NCBI GenBank assembly: GCA_029204225.1
Contig: CM055113.1
Location: forward strand, 33,882,329 to 33,946,328
DNA length: 64,000 bases
Source of the DNA: Diphasiastrum complanatum
Taxonomy: Eukaryota > Streptophyta > Lycopodiopsida > Lycopodiales > Lycopodiaceae
Direction of reading: 5' to 3'
Positions 22,301-35,100 of this stretch are shown in pieces. The position numbers and the translations under genes are program-made. Numbering within the stretch: the stretch's first letter is position 1; the number at the start of each line of letters is the position of its first letter. A model generated the notes under the pieces. That model had not been told where the DNA came from and made no database searches. It was given only the letters and a program-made list of their open reading frames with translations.

Positions 22301-25300
22301 CTACGCAGTTGCGTAGGATCCATTGTGAGTACATGTGTGTTTGCTTTCTACTTGATCTGTCTACTGATACTAGTCAGAGGAGCATGCAGTGTGCAAACCA
22401 TTATTCTTGCCAATTTGGATCAATAGATTAGGAGGCAGTTTTCAAATGTGTTCATAGATGATCTTCCATTTGTTTTGCCTCCTAAAATGAAAGTTGAACA
22501 AAAGATTGAACTGATACCTGGATAATAGAAGTCCTCATAGAATGAATCTTAAGGAGGAAGAGGAAGTGAGACGAATTGTCGATGATCATCTGGCCAAAGG
22601 GCAAATACAACCTAATTGTTCCCCTTTTGCCTCTCTAATCATTCTTGTAAAAAAGAAGGATGGATCATGGCGAATGTGTGTGGATTATCGAGGTTTGAAC
22701 AAGATAATTGTTAAACATCGATAAATGATTTGCTTGATGCCTTATCAGGTGCCACTATGTTCAGTAAAATAGACGTAAAGAGTGGATACCAGCAGGCTAA
22801 GTTCGTGAAGAGGATGTACACAAGATTACCTTTACTATGAGTATCTTGTGATGCCATTTGGGTTGACGAATGCCCCAGCTACATTCCTGATGATGATGAA
22901 TGATGTGCTCAAGCCGTATATGGGTGAAATTGTCATAAATTTTGTGGATGGTGGAACCTGATTATTGGGCACACTTTCCTCGGAGTTTCTTGAGGTTGTG
23001 GAGAGAGCAATAGAAGGCCAAAATGCATGTGTGAGCACTCTATGTAAAGGTAGAGATATATGGAAGGTGGGTGATTGTAGCACAATGGAGATGGAAAAAG
23101 TGACTATGTGGAGACTTGCAAAAAAAAACACCTTCTTGAAGCTTTTTTCCACCATTTGTTTCTTTGCTTTGTTTGGAGGGTATATTGCATCATTTTGAGT
23201 GAATCCTATTGCTAGGGAGAGAATGATTGCATGCTCCCAAGCTTCTTTTGGTGGTTTCGGGTTTTTGGATGGTAGTTTGTTCGTTTCCCTGATTTTTTGG
23301 ATGGTAGTTTGCTTGTCCTTAGCCCTTTGGTCATTCTCAATTAGACTATAAATTTGATTCACAATAATTGTCATACTACAAAAAAGGTTGCTACACAACT
23401 TATAAAAGGCTCCTTCATAACTCGTTCCCATTTATGATTGTAAACAGTAAACTAGAGTCTGGATTGTAAGAAAATCAAACACCATGCATCAAAAATCACT
23501 CAGCACTGATACTATATAATCTGATTCACAGTTCAGTGTTTTCAATTTTTTTACAGCCTATGTGTGTTGTTTTTTTTGCACCCTAACCCCAGTTGCCCGT
23601 TCCAGAACAGAACGCATTTTTCCGGAACGTAACCAAAATAAAATTTTAAAAAATACATATTTTTTTAACACATGATTAGAGCAAAAAGCAAGCCTCCTAT
23701 TCTTCCGATCTTAACAGAAGCTTGATGCGCACATCCGAAGGAGAAATTGGTGAACTTTGGAGGCTTTCCATCTGTTCCTGTCATTGTGAGCGTGTCCCAC
23801 GAAAAGTCTCCTGCCAAATTAGATACATCTCGGTAGCCACATTGAAATCTACATCTGGTCTTACTACAATGGGCATCGCAGCCAAGTGCTCTGCATTGTG
23901 AAGATAGACAACGAATGGGCTTGTAGAAGAGAAGTTTTAAGATTCGGCACAGGTCCTCCAGTTCCACTAAATGGCTTGCATCGCGCTCACACTAGCTCGC
24001 TACCCGTGTCTGCAAGAGCATGAATTGTCTGTGGAGGAGCGGCTAGTTGCACCACCATGAGATAGGATCCATACAAATCAGTAATGTAGAAAGGATTGAG
24101 TGTGTTCTCTTCTGTTTCTGACTCTTCCTTTCAGGCTTTCTTGGTCAATACATCAATCACAAACATACACTCTATTTAAATACCTGTTTTTTAAATTTTA
24201 AAAAAATAAAGAACATACTGTACGGAACGTACAATACGTTCCGACCCAAAAGGGCGGAACGGGTTTCTAAGACCCTAACACATACATGAAAAAAAACCAA
24301 TTTAAAATAAATAAATTAAAGCAAGCGTTCTGATCCAGAACGCTGCAAATTTCCACAACGCTCATTCCCGGAACATGATCGGAACTCAGCGTTCCGGAAT
24401 GTTGCGCATCTATGAATGCAATATGCGTGGATGATTGTCAATATTTTGAAGGCAATAATATGTTAGATTAAGTGTTGTGTTGAAACATCTTATCAGTTAT
24501 AACAAGTTAGGAAGTTATTCACTAATTCACAGCAGATGCCAATTGCTCATATGCTAAATTTTGACTACATGCAAATGGATTTTTCTCATAATAGACCCTT
24601 CAGGATTAGCTCAGGCCAAGGTAGAATAGCAAAGTAGAAGATCGGTGGATAAGATAGGCATACTCAACCAAGCATTGTATCTTGTTTTGCTACTTTTATG
24701 TTATAGCATTTATCAAGTCTCCAATCATGGCTCTTCACCAAATCAAGATCCAGCCTCTGCTACAGTCCCATTCCCTTGCAATCAACTCATAGCCGATCCC
24801 AAGAGTTCGTACGCCCTATGCTACTGATTGTTGGTAGATAAAACAATTTTTAGGGAGCTATAGTCTAAGTCCATTTTTTATTTTCAGAGAACTGCTTGAA
24901 AAAGTATGCAAAACTTATCGCACAAATGCCAAAATCTTGGGCACAGCGCAAGAATACAAGAATTTATGCTATATGGTGTATGTCCTCATGCATCTAGAGA
25001 CTGAAGAAAAGTCAGTGCTTTCTAATGGCCAAGCATGCAGATGCAAAGGGTACATTGCGGTGGATATTTATGTCAAACAGAAAAAAAAAAAATTAAAGGT
25101 GCTAGTAGCTAGTAGCTAGTATACGCAACATAAAAACGTCATGCTAAAAGATCAGGGTCAAATGATAAGCATCAGGACGGAAATACTTCAAACTGCATCA
25201 TTGCCTGAGAGACTATTTAACGATAAATTTGGACTTTCACCCAATGACTACGCGGTAATCAAGCAAGAAGAATCTGGACCGCTTTTTGAGTATCAACCCA

Positions 25301-27953
25301 GACATCACAGTGATACAGAATGATTTCTTTGAAGCATACAGAGGGCTTTATTAGTTCAGGTAATTTGGCTTCCAAATCAACATGAGTTTCCAAGATTGAG
25401 ATCAATCTCCAAAGTCTTACCAACATAATGGTTCAGTACGTGAATATACCACACATCATTTTAAATGGGCCACAGTTTCGTTGGAAAAACACAAACATCC
25501 AGATCTTGCTCTTGAATGATCCATTAAGGACATATAATTTTTCACGAATGAACATACCCATCTGGAAAATGGTGGCCCTTCCCAGGCTGCAGCGAGCTCA
25601 AACCAATGTTCTCAATGCATACATCAATCAAGTGTCCAGCTGTATGTAACCTGCATAGACAAACATAGCAAGGAGATAATAATGAGTGTCAGTGACTTTA
25701 AAGCATGATACCTGTATTACCTCCTTGCTAACTGGCTTCAGCAAAGCTCAGCAAAGTTCGACTCTCCCTCAATGTGGGTTCAAATCAGTTATGGATTTAA
25801 TTGCATCTATATGCCTCCTTACGCAGGATTGTAGGCACTTCAATGTTTTCATTCACAATATCTCTTTGGAAATAGTATTCAGTCATTTAAGTAGTTGTCT
25901 CATAATCGTATATGCTTCCATAGAAATAAATAAGAGTAACATTGCCATAGCACATCATAGTGAAATTGCATTTAGCTTTACTATACTTTTCTGGGAAAAA
26001 TCTAGGAAACTTGTTGAAGAATAGACAACTAAATACAATACCTCATTACAGTCCTAGTCCAAAACTGTACCATTCCTTATCCAAGATCTTTAATGACTTC
26101 AAATCCTGTAATCTTTCAACAAACGAGGAATTTTTATCCTTATATATCTAAAGAGAAATAAATCTAAGTAATCATAACGTGTCACCGCTCTTCAAGTTTA
26201 GTTTACTAAAGTCCATACTAGCACACGGAGAGCATGTAGCAACTCATCAACATGTGCCATAGATGACCAGCGACCCGTGACCACCTAAGCATTCATAAGC
26301 CATAAAACATCCTCTGTTGGTTGTTTCTCCATTTCCTTGATGCGCATCTCTTTATCTGCCATATCTACTTGAAAATTGGAGGTGCTTCTCATTATATTTT
26401 GCGGCCATTATGTGTCCCAAAGATTCCAAAGCAATTACCCTGCACCAACTTTGTGCTGACTCTTGAAAATGGTATGTGTCTTCAGCAATCATTTCAATCT
26501 CATCATCAACGCCACACATCTGGAATGCTTTCTCCCACTTCTTTATCTTCTTAACGCTCTTGGTCTTGTATAAATAACTTAGAATGTCAACCCCATTCGA
26601 CATTAGGTTGCCCAAACAACCCTTTTCCCTTACAAACTCCAACTCAATTTGTAGTCGCTACAAAATTGCTCCTTGCCTGTCTGTGCCTACCTTGTTTTGT
26701 TCCTGTAATGGCTAGCAGATTTCTGATTGTTTATACATTTTCATGGAAACTCCAAGCTTGCTTCCTCCCCAAGCTTGGCACCTATTGTCATGCCCTTAAC
26801 TAACCGTAGTCAGTTATACTTGACCATGGAGTAATCCCACGTGGTCAAGGGGTCCAACTCAGCGTATATTAATTGTGACGGTGTGAGGATTGGGGGCCTC
26901 ATAACGTATTATCATGATTCAGGGCTTGGTGAGGCCTACACCTATGATGATGGATTTTGCATGGAACTGGCAGTGACTCATTGGGTAGTGGCAGATGTGG
27001 CCCAATTAGGCTGCAAATGTGTTCCAATCGATGTCCTAGTTCCCTCCCAATTAGGGAGAGGCTTGGGTGTGTATAAGTATATTCACACCCCTATCACTTG
27101 GGGGATTTGTGCACATAGTGGCTAGATGTTGCGGGAGTGCGCTGTCACTCCTACCACTATTGAGATATTGTCAGTTGTCCATAGCTCAAGGGCTAGATTC
27201 AATTGATCTAGATTTGGTTGGATTGGTTTGTTCCACCATCCGTTCCTTATTGTCGTCTTGTTGTTTAGTCTCCTAGTTACATTGGTCCAGGGGTGGTCTT
27301 TACATTGGTATCAAAGCGTAAGCTAGGAGCGTATGCTGAATGGTGGAAACAAATTTCAGCATAACAAGGGTTGAAATTATGTTTGTTGGCATAAACCAAC
27401 AATCTGCTTGTATGCAAACAAGCATTAAAAGCAACTCCTGAGAAGAATGGCTTTTGCTGAAAAGTGATTCATTGAATCCTAAGATTTTCTGTCCTACAAG
27501 TTTTGTGATAGGGTTGTCAAATGCATCCCAAGAGATAGTTTCACAGACTTTAAGCAACTGCAGCTCTGCTAACCTGCAAGGAACTAGGAAAGATGTTTTT
27601 GTTAAAGAAAACTCCTTGCTAATGCTCTATTCAACTATCAAATTTCGGTTTTGAATCTCTGGTTATGGAGTGACTGGCTGTAGGTTATGGGCTTAGCATT
27701 CGTTAGGGCAACTATTTGTTAGATTGTTGGTCCTGGATTGCTACTAGCGCCTTTGTCACTGATGTAATAGGATTAGCAATTGGTGTGCTGATTTTTGGCA
27801 GTAGGCTTTGACTTCCAACTGCTGGCAGAAATGGACAGATCACCCAGACGCTACTTTTTGACAGAAACATCCTTGATTTTTTGTAGCTGCATGAAGGGAC
27901 AACGATCAAGCTGTTTTTTTGCAGTTTCCTCAATGGTCGCAGGTCGTGCATAG

Positions 27954-28013
<60 letters not shown>

Positions 28014-31000
28014 GCTGTCATGGCTCTCTACGAGAGCGTGAGGGTTTTGGGTTGCTTTAGACATAGCAGTGGCATTTCTGAGCAGATCGGGAGTACTATT
28101 GAGGTTAAGCATGGGTGCTCTCTTTCACCAATTCTCTTTGGACTATACATTGATGAGTTAATGAGGGGTGGCGGTGACGGCTGTAGACTTGGTGATATTC
28201 TGATTGCTATCCTCCTCTATGCGGATGATGTGGTATTGTCTCTCACACTAAAGAGGGATTACAGAGACAATTGGATTGCTTACACACTTTTTGTACCTGC
28301 TCGGGCTTAGCGGTGAACATTTCAAAGACCAAAGTCATGGTCTTCAACAGTTCTTGGGCTTTCATGCAGCGCCAAGAGCTTATTTTTTATGGACAGCCTC
28401 TAGATGTGGTTCCTTCATACACTTACCTGGGTGTGCTCTTCACTGGTCCTACTTTCAGTATGAGACAGGCGTTTACTTCTAGACTCGGGAAAGGTCACTC
28501 TTCCCTTGTTCAGTTGGAGAGGTTTTGCTTCCGTAAGTCCATTCGAGATGCCCCGAATAAGAGTAGACTTTTTGACACCATTGTCACCCCTTCAGCCTTG
28601 TATGCAGCAAAGATATGATGTTCAGGCCTTTCCTCTTCACATTTGGCCAGCATTTCATGATTGCAGACCACCATGTTAGCTCGCATGATTCGGGCGAAGC
28701 CTTTTGTTCCACATGAGATCATCCTTGCTAAGTTTGTCACCCCCCCTATCCAAATAGAGGCAACCTTCCAGCTTATCACGTACATCCAGAGAGCTCAGGC
28801 ACTTCCTGATACAGAGCAGAGATATACACAGATTGCACTCATGTCCTCCCACCATCTTCAGGCTCAAGGCTACCGTTTGTCATGGTTCTCTCCAGTGTCA
28901 CACTTCCTCATGGAGACATTTGATATCACTATTACGGATCTCCCCTCAGGTACACACCAGTACATTAGACGACAGAGTATATGGGATCGTACCAGGTGAC
29001 GTCAGTTGGGGATTAAGCCCGATTACTAGAGGGTTCAGTATCCTCACATCAATTGGCTATTGAGGCCGATAGATTCCATGGTACCCCACGGGAGGAGAGA
29101 TTATGCCAGTTATGTTCTTTACATGAGGTGGAGTCTGAGGAGCACTTCATCTTCAGATGCCCTATATATTATGTGATCAAAGGGACATACCACTGCCTAT
29201 TCCGGGACATGCCTACTACACTCTGATCGCTCATTGCATATGAGGGGCCAGATCTCGGGCTCAAATTACCTCATTTTTCTCTAGGAGACGACCACGTCGA
29301 GACATCGATTCTGAGGATGACAACGACGATGCACCACCTCATAGATATCAAAGACAATGCACCACTCACAATCATGTTGCAGCTCGCACTACCCGCCCTA
29401 TCATGAGGGCACACAGTTCTCACCCTCCTAGACGACGTCAGCGACGATCAGTAGTACCTCCTGCTACATCTCGTATCACATCCTTTTTCAGCAACAGTGC
29501 CAGATGATATGATCTTACTTTTAGCAGTTATTTTGCTCCCACTCACTGACAGTTTATAGTTTATAGTTATGTGGTTCATTTTTTATGCATAGCTTTTTCT
29601 TGGAGACGTTTATATACACTCCCATGGTTACCACATACTTGACATGTACTTTTATCTGTCTTATATGCCTTTTGGCATGGAAAAGACATTAATAAAGCTT
29701 CCTTTCTTCTTCTTCTTCTTCTTCTCTCTCTCTCTCTTTCTGGTTGTGGGTCGCACGCAGTAGAGAGACCGCGGGTCACAACCTTGGATCCACATTTTTC
29801 TCTTCTCCTTTTAGCACTTGACAAAAGGAGAGGCCTCTCACTCAACGTTGCTATTAGCAATTTTTATGAGGGGCCTGAGTCTTATTTTTTGAGGTGGTCT
29901 TAACCTATGGTTGGGCGGTTAAGGGTTACATCGTTCTTTATTGGATGTGTATTTTGAAAAAACATTTGTGGTATATCCTTTGTTACAGGGTATCAGAGCC
30001 TAGGCTTGTGATAGCCTAGGCTTTACTTCAAAAGTGCTCATTGAGTTGCTCTTGCTGAGTTCCACGATGAATCAAAAAGTGGAGGTTGTATTAAAGGCAA
30101 GATCCACTTTATCCATTGATAGTGGAATTTTGGAGTCCATGAAGAGCAACGACATCAACATTCTTGAAGATAAAGAGGTTCAATCTCTTCCAATTACAGA
30201 TATTATAGCGAAGCAAATCAAGACACAAAAATTAGTAGCCCGTAGGTGCTATTAACAACATTCAAATAGGACGTCATTACTAGAAGGGAAAACCGCAACT
30301 CTCTATAAGACAGTGGCAATGATGATTGAGCATCACAAAATTTTCACCTTCCCCTTTTGATTTTTAGCTATTCTTCATTGTGGATGTACTCAATTTTAAT
30401 AAAACTTGATTCGGGAGGATTTTGTTATTACACTTCCTTTGATGTTAATCTCTTGTTTTCCAGCACATAAGCAAGACTTAACCCTAGAAAGCAGGAAAGA
30501 GAGAGATTAAGGAAACTAAAGGGAGAGATCAATATCATCAGCTGAATAACAAATGACACAGTTTCCCTACTTATAGCCAAGAGGAAGCCCTAAAAGGAAG
30601 CTTCCGGTGGCTAGGGCCCAACTGGGAGGGAAAATAGTGCGCCCTCCAAGAAGGCCCCCACTCTCCAGTAATATGTCCAAATGGCCTAATAATGAATAAT
30701 AAGGCCAAAGGCCAACCATATAGTCTAAGTGTCACTAATGAATAAAAAAGGGCCCAAGGCCTGCTTATGCATAAAGTAGAGTAAATGTAAATGGACGCGG
30801 CGAATGTAATGAGCCAAGTCCATAACTAGAACATACCCAACACTAGGCATATTATCCTCTAAATCTACCATGTCCCATGCCCTAAGTTGGAAATACTCTC
30901 ACATACATACAAGGATTGCAATGCCCCTTCCATTTGAGAAGCATTTACATCCTTCAAAACAAGATCAAGGAAAAAAAAAATTTGAGGTTACTAAACCATT

Positions 31001-32114
31001 CTCAAGTTGAGGCCTCAGTTATCTTGTCCTTACAATTACCCATATACTCATAAATATGACATGCTCGCCTCTTTCTCATCTCAAAAATCCCTTCAAGCTA
31101 AAAATGGATTTTTTGCAACCACACATTTCAGTATTTGGAACCATAATCTAACCCAATTTCCTCCATTAACTCATTTCTATAAGGCTTAATGTGCAATCAG
31201 GATGAAAATTCGCCTTGTCTACAAATTTGAGTCAAAAAAACCTCAAAAGTAAAAATTTCTTATCCAAATGTCTAAAGATACATCAAAACAAGGGTAGCAA
31301 CTTAGAAAGAAAATATGTCGTCCAAAGTTACTAGCACCAAATTTCTCCCTTCCCAAAAAGTTCTCTAATGCCAAGTTACAAGCAAAAACTCACAGTATGA
31401 AAGGTTACTCATAGGTTACCACTCTACTTGAATCTTGACTACTCTAGTTGTACGAAGTTGTCAACACTATTCAACCAAGGTTCACAACTCTATTTCAAGA
31501 CTTCACAGAGCTTGGGTATAGCTGCATTAGGGGTTGTAGTCTGTGCCTACTTCTAGTTCCCCTTAATGGGTTTTGACTAATAAACGTTTCAAAGCTAAAT
31601 AATAATAGAAGAGCCCAAAACAAACTTAACATCGTAATTAGGAATCCAAACAAAAGATACAAACCTTAAATTTAAGGATCAAGATCCTAAATATATGTCT
31701 ACAACTCAAACAACATCGCAAGCACACAAAACATGTTGTTTGATTATACCACTTTTAGCTATTAGAGCACAAAGACGTGGAGTGAAAAAACCCACATTTG
31801 ACCATGCATTTTGTGAAACATAGATCCAATGTGAAGAAACTTGCTATGGTAGGCCATTCCGCATTGCTCATTTGAGTGTCCTAATAGATTTTACTTACGC
31901 CCTCAGCAAATGAAGTGTGCAAATGCAAACCTCGAATTTAGTTGTCGCCTTGACTTGTCAACATAGAGGATAACTTCTTGACCAATTTGAAATGTCGATG
32001 AATTACCCAAGTCCGAAGCTTCAAAAAAACCATAATGGTAGACCTAGCATCCCATGGCAAAAGTTAGTAATACCACAACAATAAAATCTTTCCTACATGT
32101 CGAGTACAACTTCA

Positions 32115-32182
<68 letters not shown>

Positions 32183-35100
32183 ATGGCTGCTCCTCCAACT
32201 CCTCCAGCGATGGCTGCTGCCCTGTTCTAGGCCTTGCCCTGCCCTGGTCCGCCCTCTCTCAACGCCACCTCCCAGCCATTTCCTACACGTATGGTCCAAT
32301 ATTGCTAACCGACACCCAACAGCAGCTAGCCTAAACCTGGCAAGGAAGGGGCCCAACCAAAAAAAAAACGCATGGCTCATTTCCTTAGCTTAGAGAGCTA
32401 CCGTAAGAATACGAGGGCGCAGCGGGAAAACCATATGTGCTAGTTTTGGCCAGAGCTCCTGGGGAAGCAAAATGCCCCATGCAGGTAGTTCCGGCACTCA
32501 CCATGGCCCCTCCTCCTCCTCGCCCCCCTGCTCGTAGGTCCTCAAGATCCCCTGCCACCTCCTCACTCACCCCCCTCACTCACCACTCACCTCATCCCCT
32601 CACTGCTCCTTCCCCCCCCCCCCCCGTGGTCTTCCCCCCCTCGTTGACCTCTCCGATCTCCCCCTCGCTGATCCCTCATGCTTTCCTACAGCTGCCACCC
32701 CCTTACCCACCCACCCCCCGGTGACCCCTCCACCCACCCACCCTCCTCACCCCCTCTCGCTGCCCCCTCACCTCACCCCCTCGTTGATCCCTCACCTCCT
32801 CTCATAGTCACCCCCCCCCCCCCCCCCCCCCGCTGCCACTTCACCTCACCCCCTTGATGACCTCTCTCCCTCTCCTGCTACAACTCCCACCCCCCTCTCT
32901 GATGGCTGCTCTCTCTCCCCCTCAATGTTGTCCACCGATATGGCAGTGCTACCTGCCACGCAGGCAGCACGGCATGCTGACATGTCACCTCACCCACTTC
33001 CACCATTTTCTGTCCATTCTGCTCCTATCCCTGATTCGGCTCCTCTCCCGTCTTCTGACCCTATTCTTCCCACACCGACCATGTAATAGATCCCAACACC
33101 ACAGTAGGGCAAACACTAACTCATCCACCCAACCATGCCTACTCCCTGATATAGAGTAAGCCCCTCCTAGCCAAGTGTGAGGACTTGTAGCATGCATACT
33201 GCCAAGTGTCGGCCACATGGCACTGACGTGGCCGACTGCACATCGGGACCCAACTGGGAGCCCTATCCTACTGACAGGGTCCCTAGACTGTGTTAGGCCC
33301 GCCATGGCTATGGACCGTGCTGGGGCACACTACTCACACTATCTTGCCTTGTTGGTCGTGTACGCTGGACACGAGACAAAGTCTGGAAAAATCTTGCGAA
33401 GGACGCTGGCTCTTTCCCAAGTGGCATTCTCAACAGGCTGATCATTCCACTTGACCAGGTATTCTCGGTATAGAGTATGACGAGTTTGCATCTCTCTACT
33501 ATCAAGAATCTCCTCTGGCTCATGTGGAGGTTGCTGAGAATCCAATGGGAGAACTAGAACACTGTCCCCTACCAAATTTTCTGATCTGGCTAAGGCTTTT
33601 CGTAACTGACTTACATGAAAGACTGGAAAAACCTTACTATTGTGTGGGAGTTCTAGTTCATAGGTGACCTCGCCTAGTCTCCTACTAATGGTAAAGGGAC
33701 CACAATACCTAGGAGAGAACTTAGCACACACTCCTGATTTGAGGATTTTAGAGTCAACTGGGACTCTCAAGTAGACTTTCTCACCAGCGGAGAACTGCAC
33801 ATCCCGTCTGCGTGGATCTGCATAATGCCTGGCTCGATCCTGGGATTGCCTAGCTACGCTTAGCATGTTCTATCATCTGGTTTAGGTCCTCTAAAAAGTT
33901 TTTGGCTGCTTCAACTTTTTCTTGTTTAAACCCTACAACTATGGGTAAGCGTGGCTGAAAACCGTACATCAGCATAAATGGGCTGTATCCCGTAGCTGAA
34001 TGTTTGGTACTAGTATAAGCAAACTCTAATATCGAGAGATACTCCTCCCAATTAGTCTGCTTCTTGCTGACGTATGCTCGAAGCATATCCTCCAGCACCT
34101 GATTTAACCTCTCTGTTTGACCGTCTGTCTGTGGATGGTTGGTGGTACTCATATTAAGTTTAGTATGGAGATGATGGAATACTGCCCTCCAAAAATTTCC
34201 ATTAAACTTATTGTCCCGGTCGTTGACTATGCCGGAAAGTAGACCGTACAATTTAAATAACCCATCTACAAACAACCTTGCTAACTCTAGAGCTCTAACG
34301 GTTGTTTTGGTAGGAATAAAATGAGCCATTTTGGTCAGACGGTCAACTGTGACCCATATAGCATCATTACCCTTTTGGGTTTTGGGCAGGCCTACTATAA
34401 AATCCATGGAGATACTCTCCCATTTACCAGCTGGTATATCTAAAGGCAGTAACAACCCTCCTGCCTTTAAACACTCTGCTTTATTTACTTGACATTTCTG
34501 GCAACTGGTTACATATTGTTGGACGTCCTTTTTCATACTGGGCCAGAAAAATTGCCTACGAAGAAGCTCATAGGTCTTCTGTATGCCTGGGTGCCCCGCA
34601 CTAGGATTGTCATGACACTCATATAGGACCTGTTGCCTACAATCCTCTAAATTGGGGACACATACTCTATCTCTATAGAGCAAGTACTCATCCTGAATGG
34701 AATATTGTTTCCATTTGAATCCTTGAGTCAACTGACCCTCAACCACTGGGGTTTGCTTGGGTAATACAGGCTCAGAGTCCTCAACGTCATCTGACGTATA
34801 CTCGGACTCATCATCATCCTCAACGGAAGCTGCCGTATTCTTGGATGAACTGGCACCAGCCCCGGGAACTGGTTCTGGAGTCTGTAACTGTCTGCTCTGG
34901 ACTGAGTTCCAGATAGTAGAGAAGAATGCATCATGCTGGCACTTCCCTCTCAAGGACTCGAGTAACTCATTACGAATCTAAGTAGAACTCAGCTCGTTTA
35001 TCATAGGCATTCTACTAAGGGCATCTGCTACTGCATTGAATTTCCCCCGTCTATATCTGATAGACATATCAAACTCTTGCATCAACTCTGCCCAACGAGC

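Noticed and set aside
22835-23431. 198-codon minus-strand open frame
   Set aside because: Its downstream (C-terminal) part is the antisense of a plus-strand gypsy reverse transcriptase fragment (to about 22965) and the rest shows no domain; treated as a chance frame.
32437-33159. Pro/Ser-rich plus-strand frames
   Set aside because: Produced by C-rich low-complexity sequence; open by composition, no motif or splice context.
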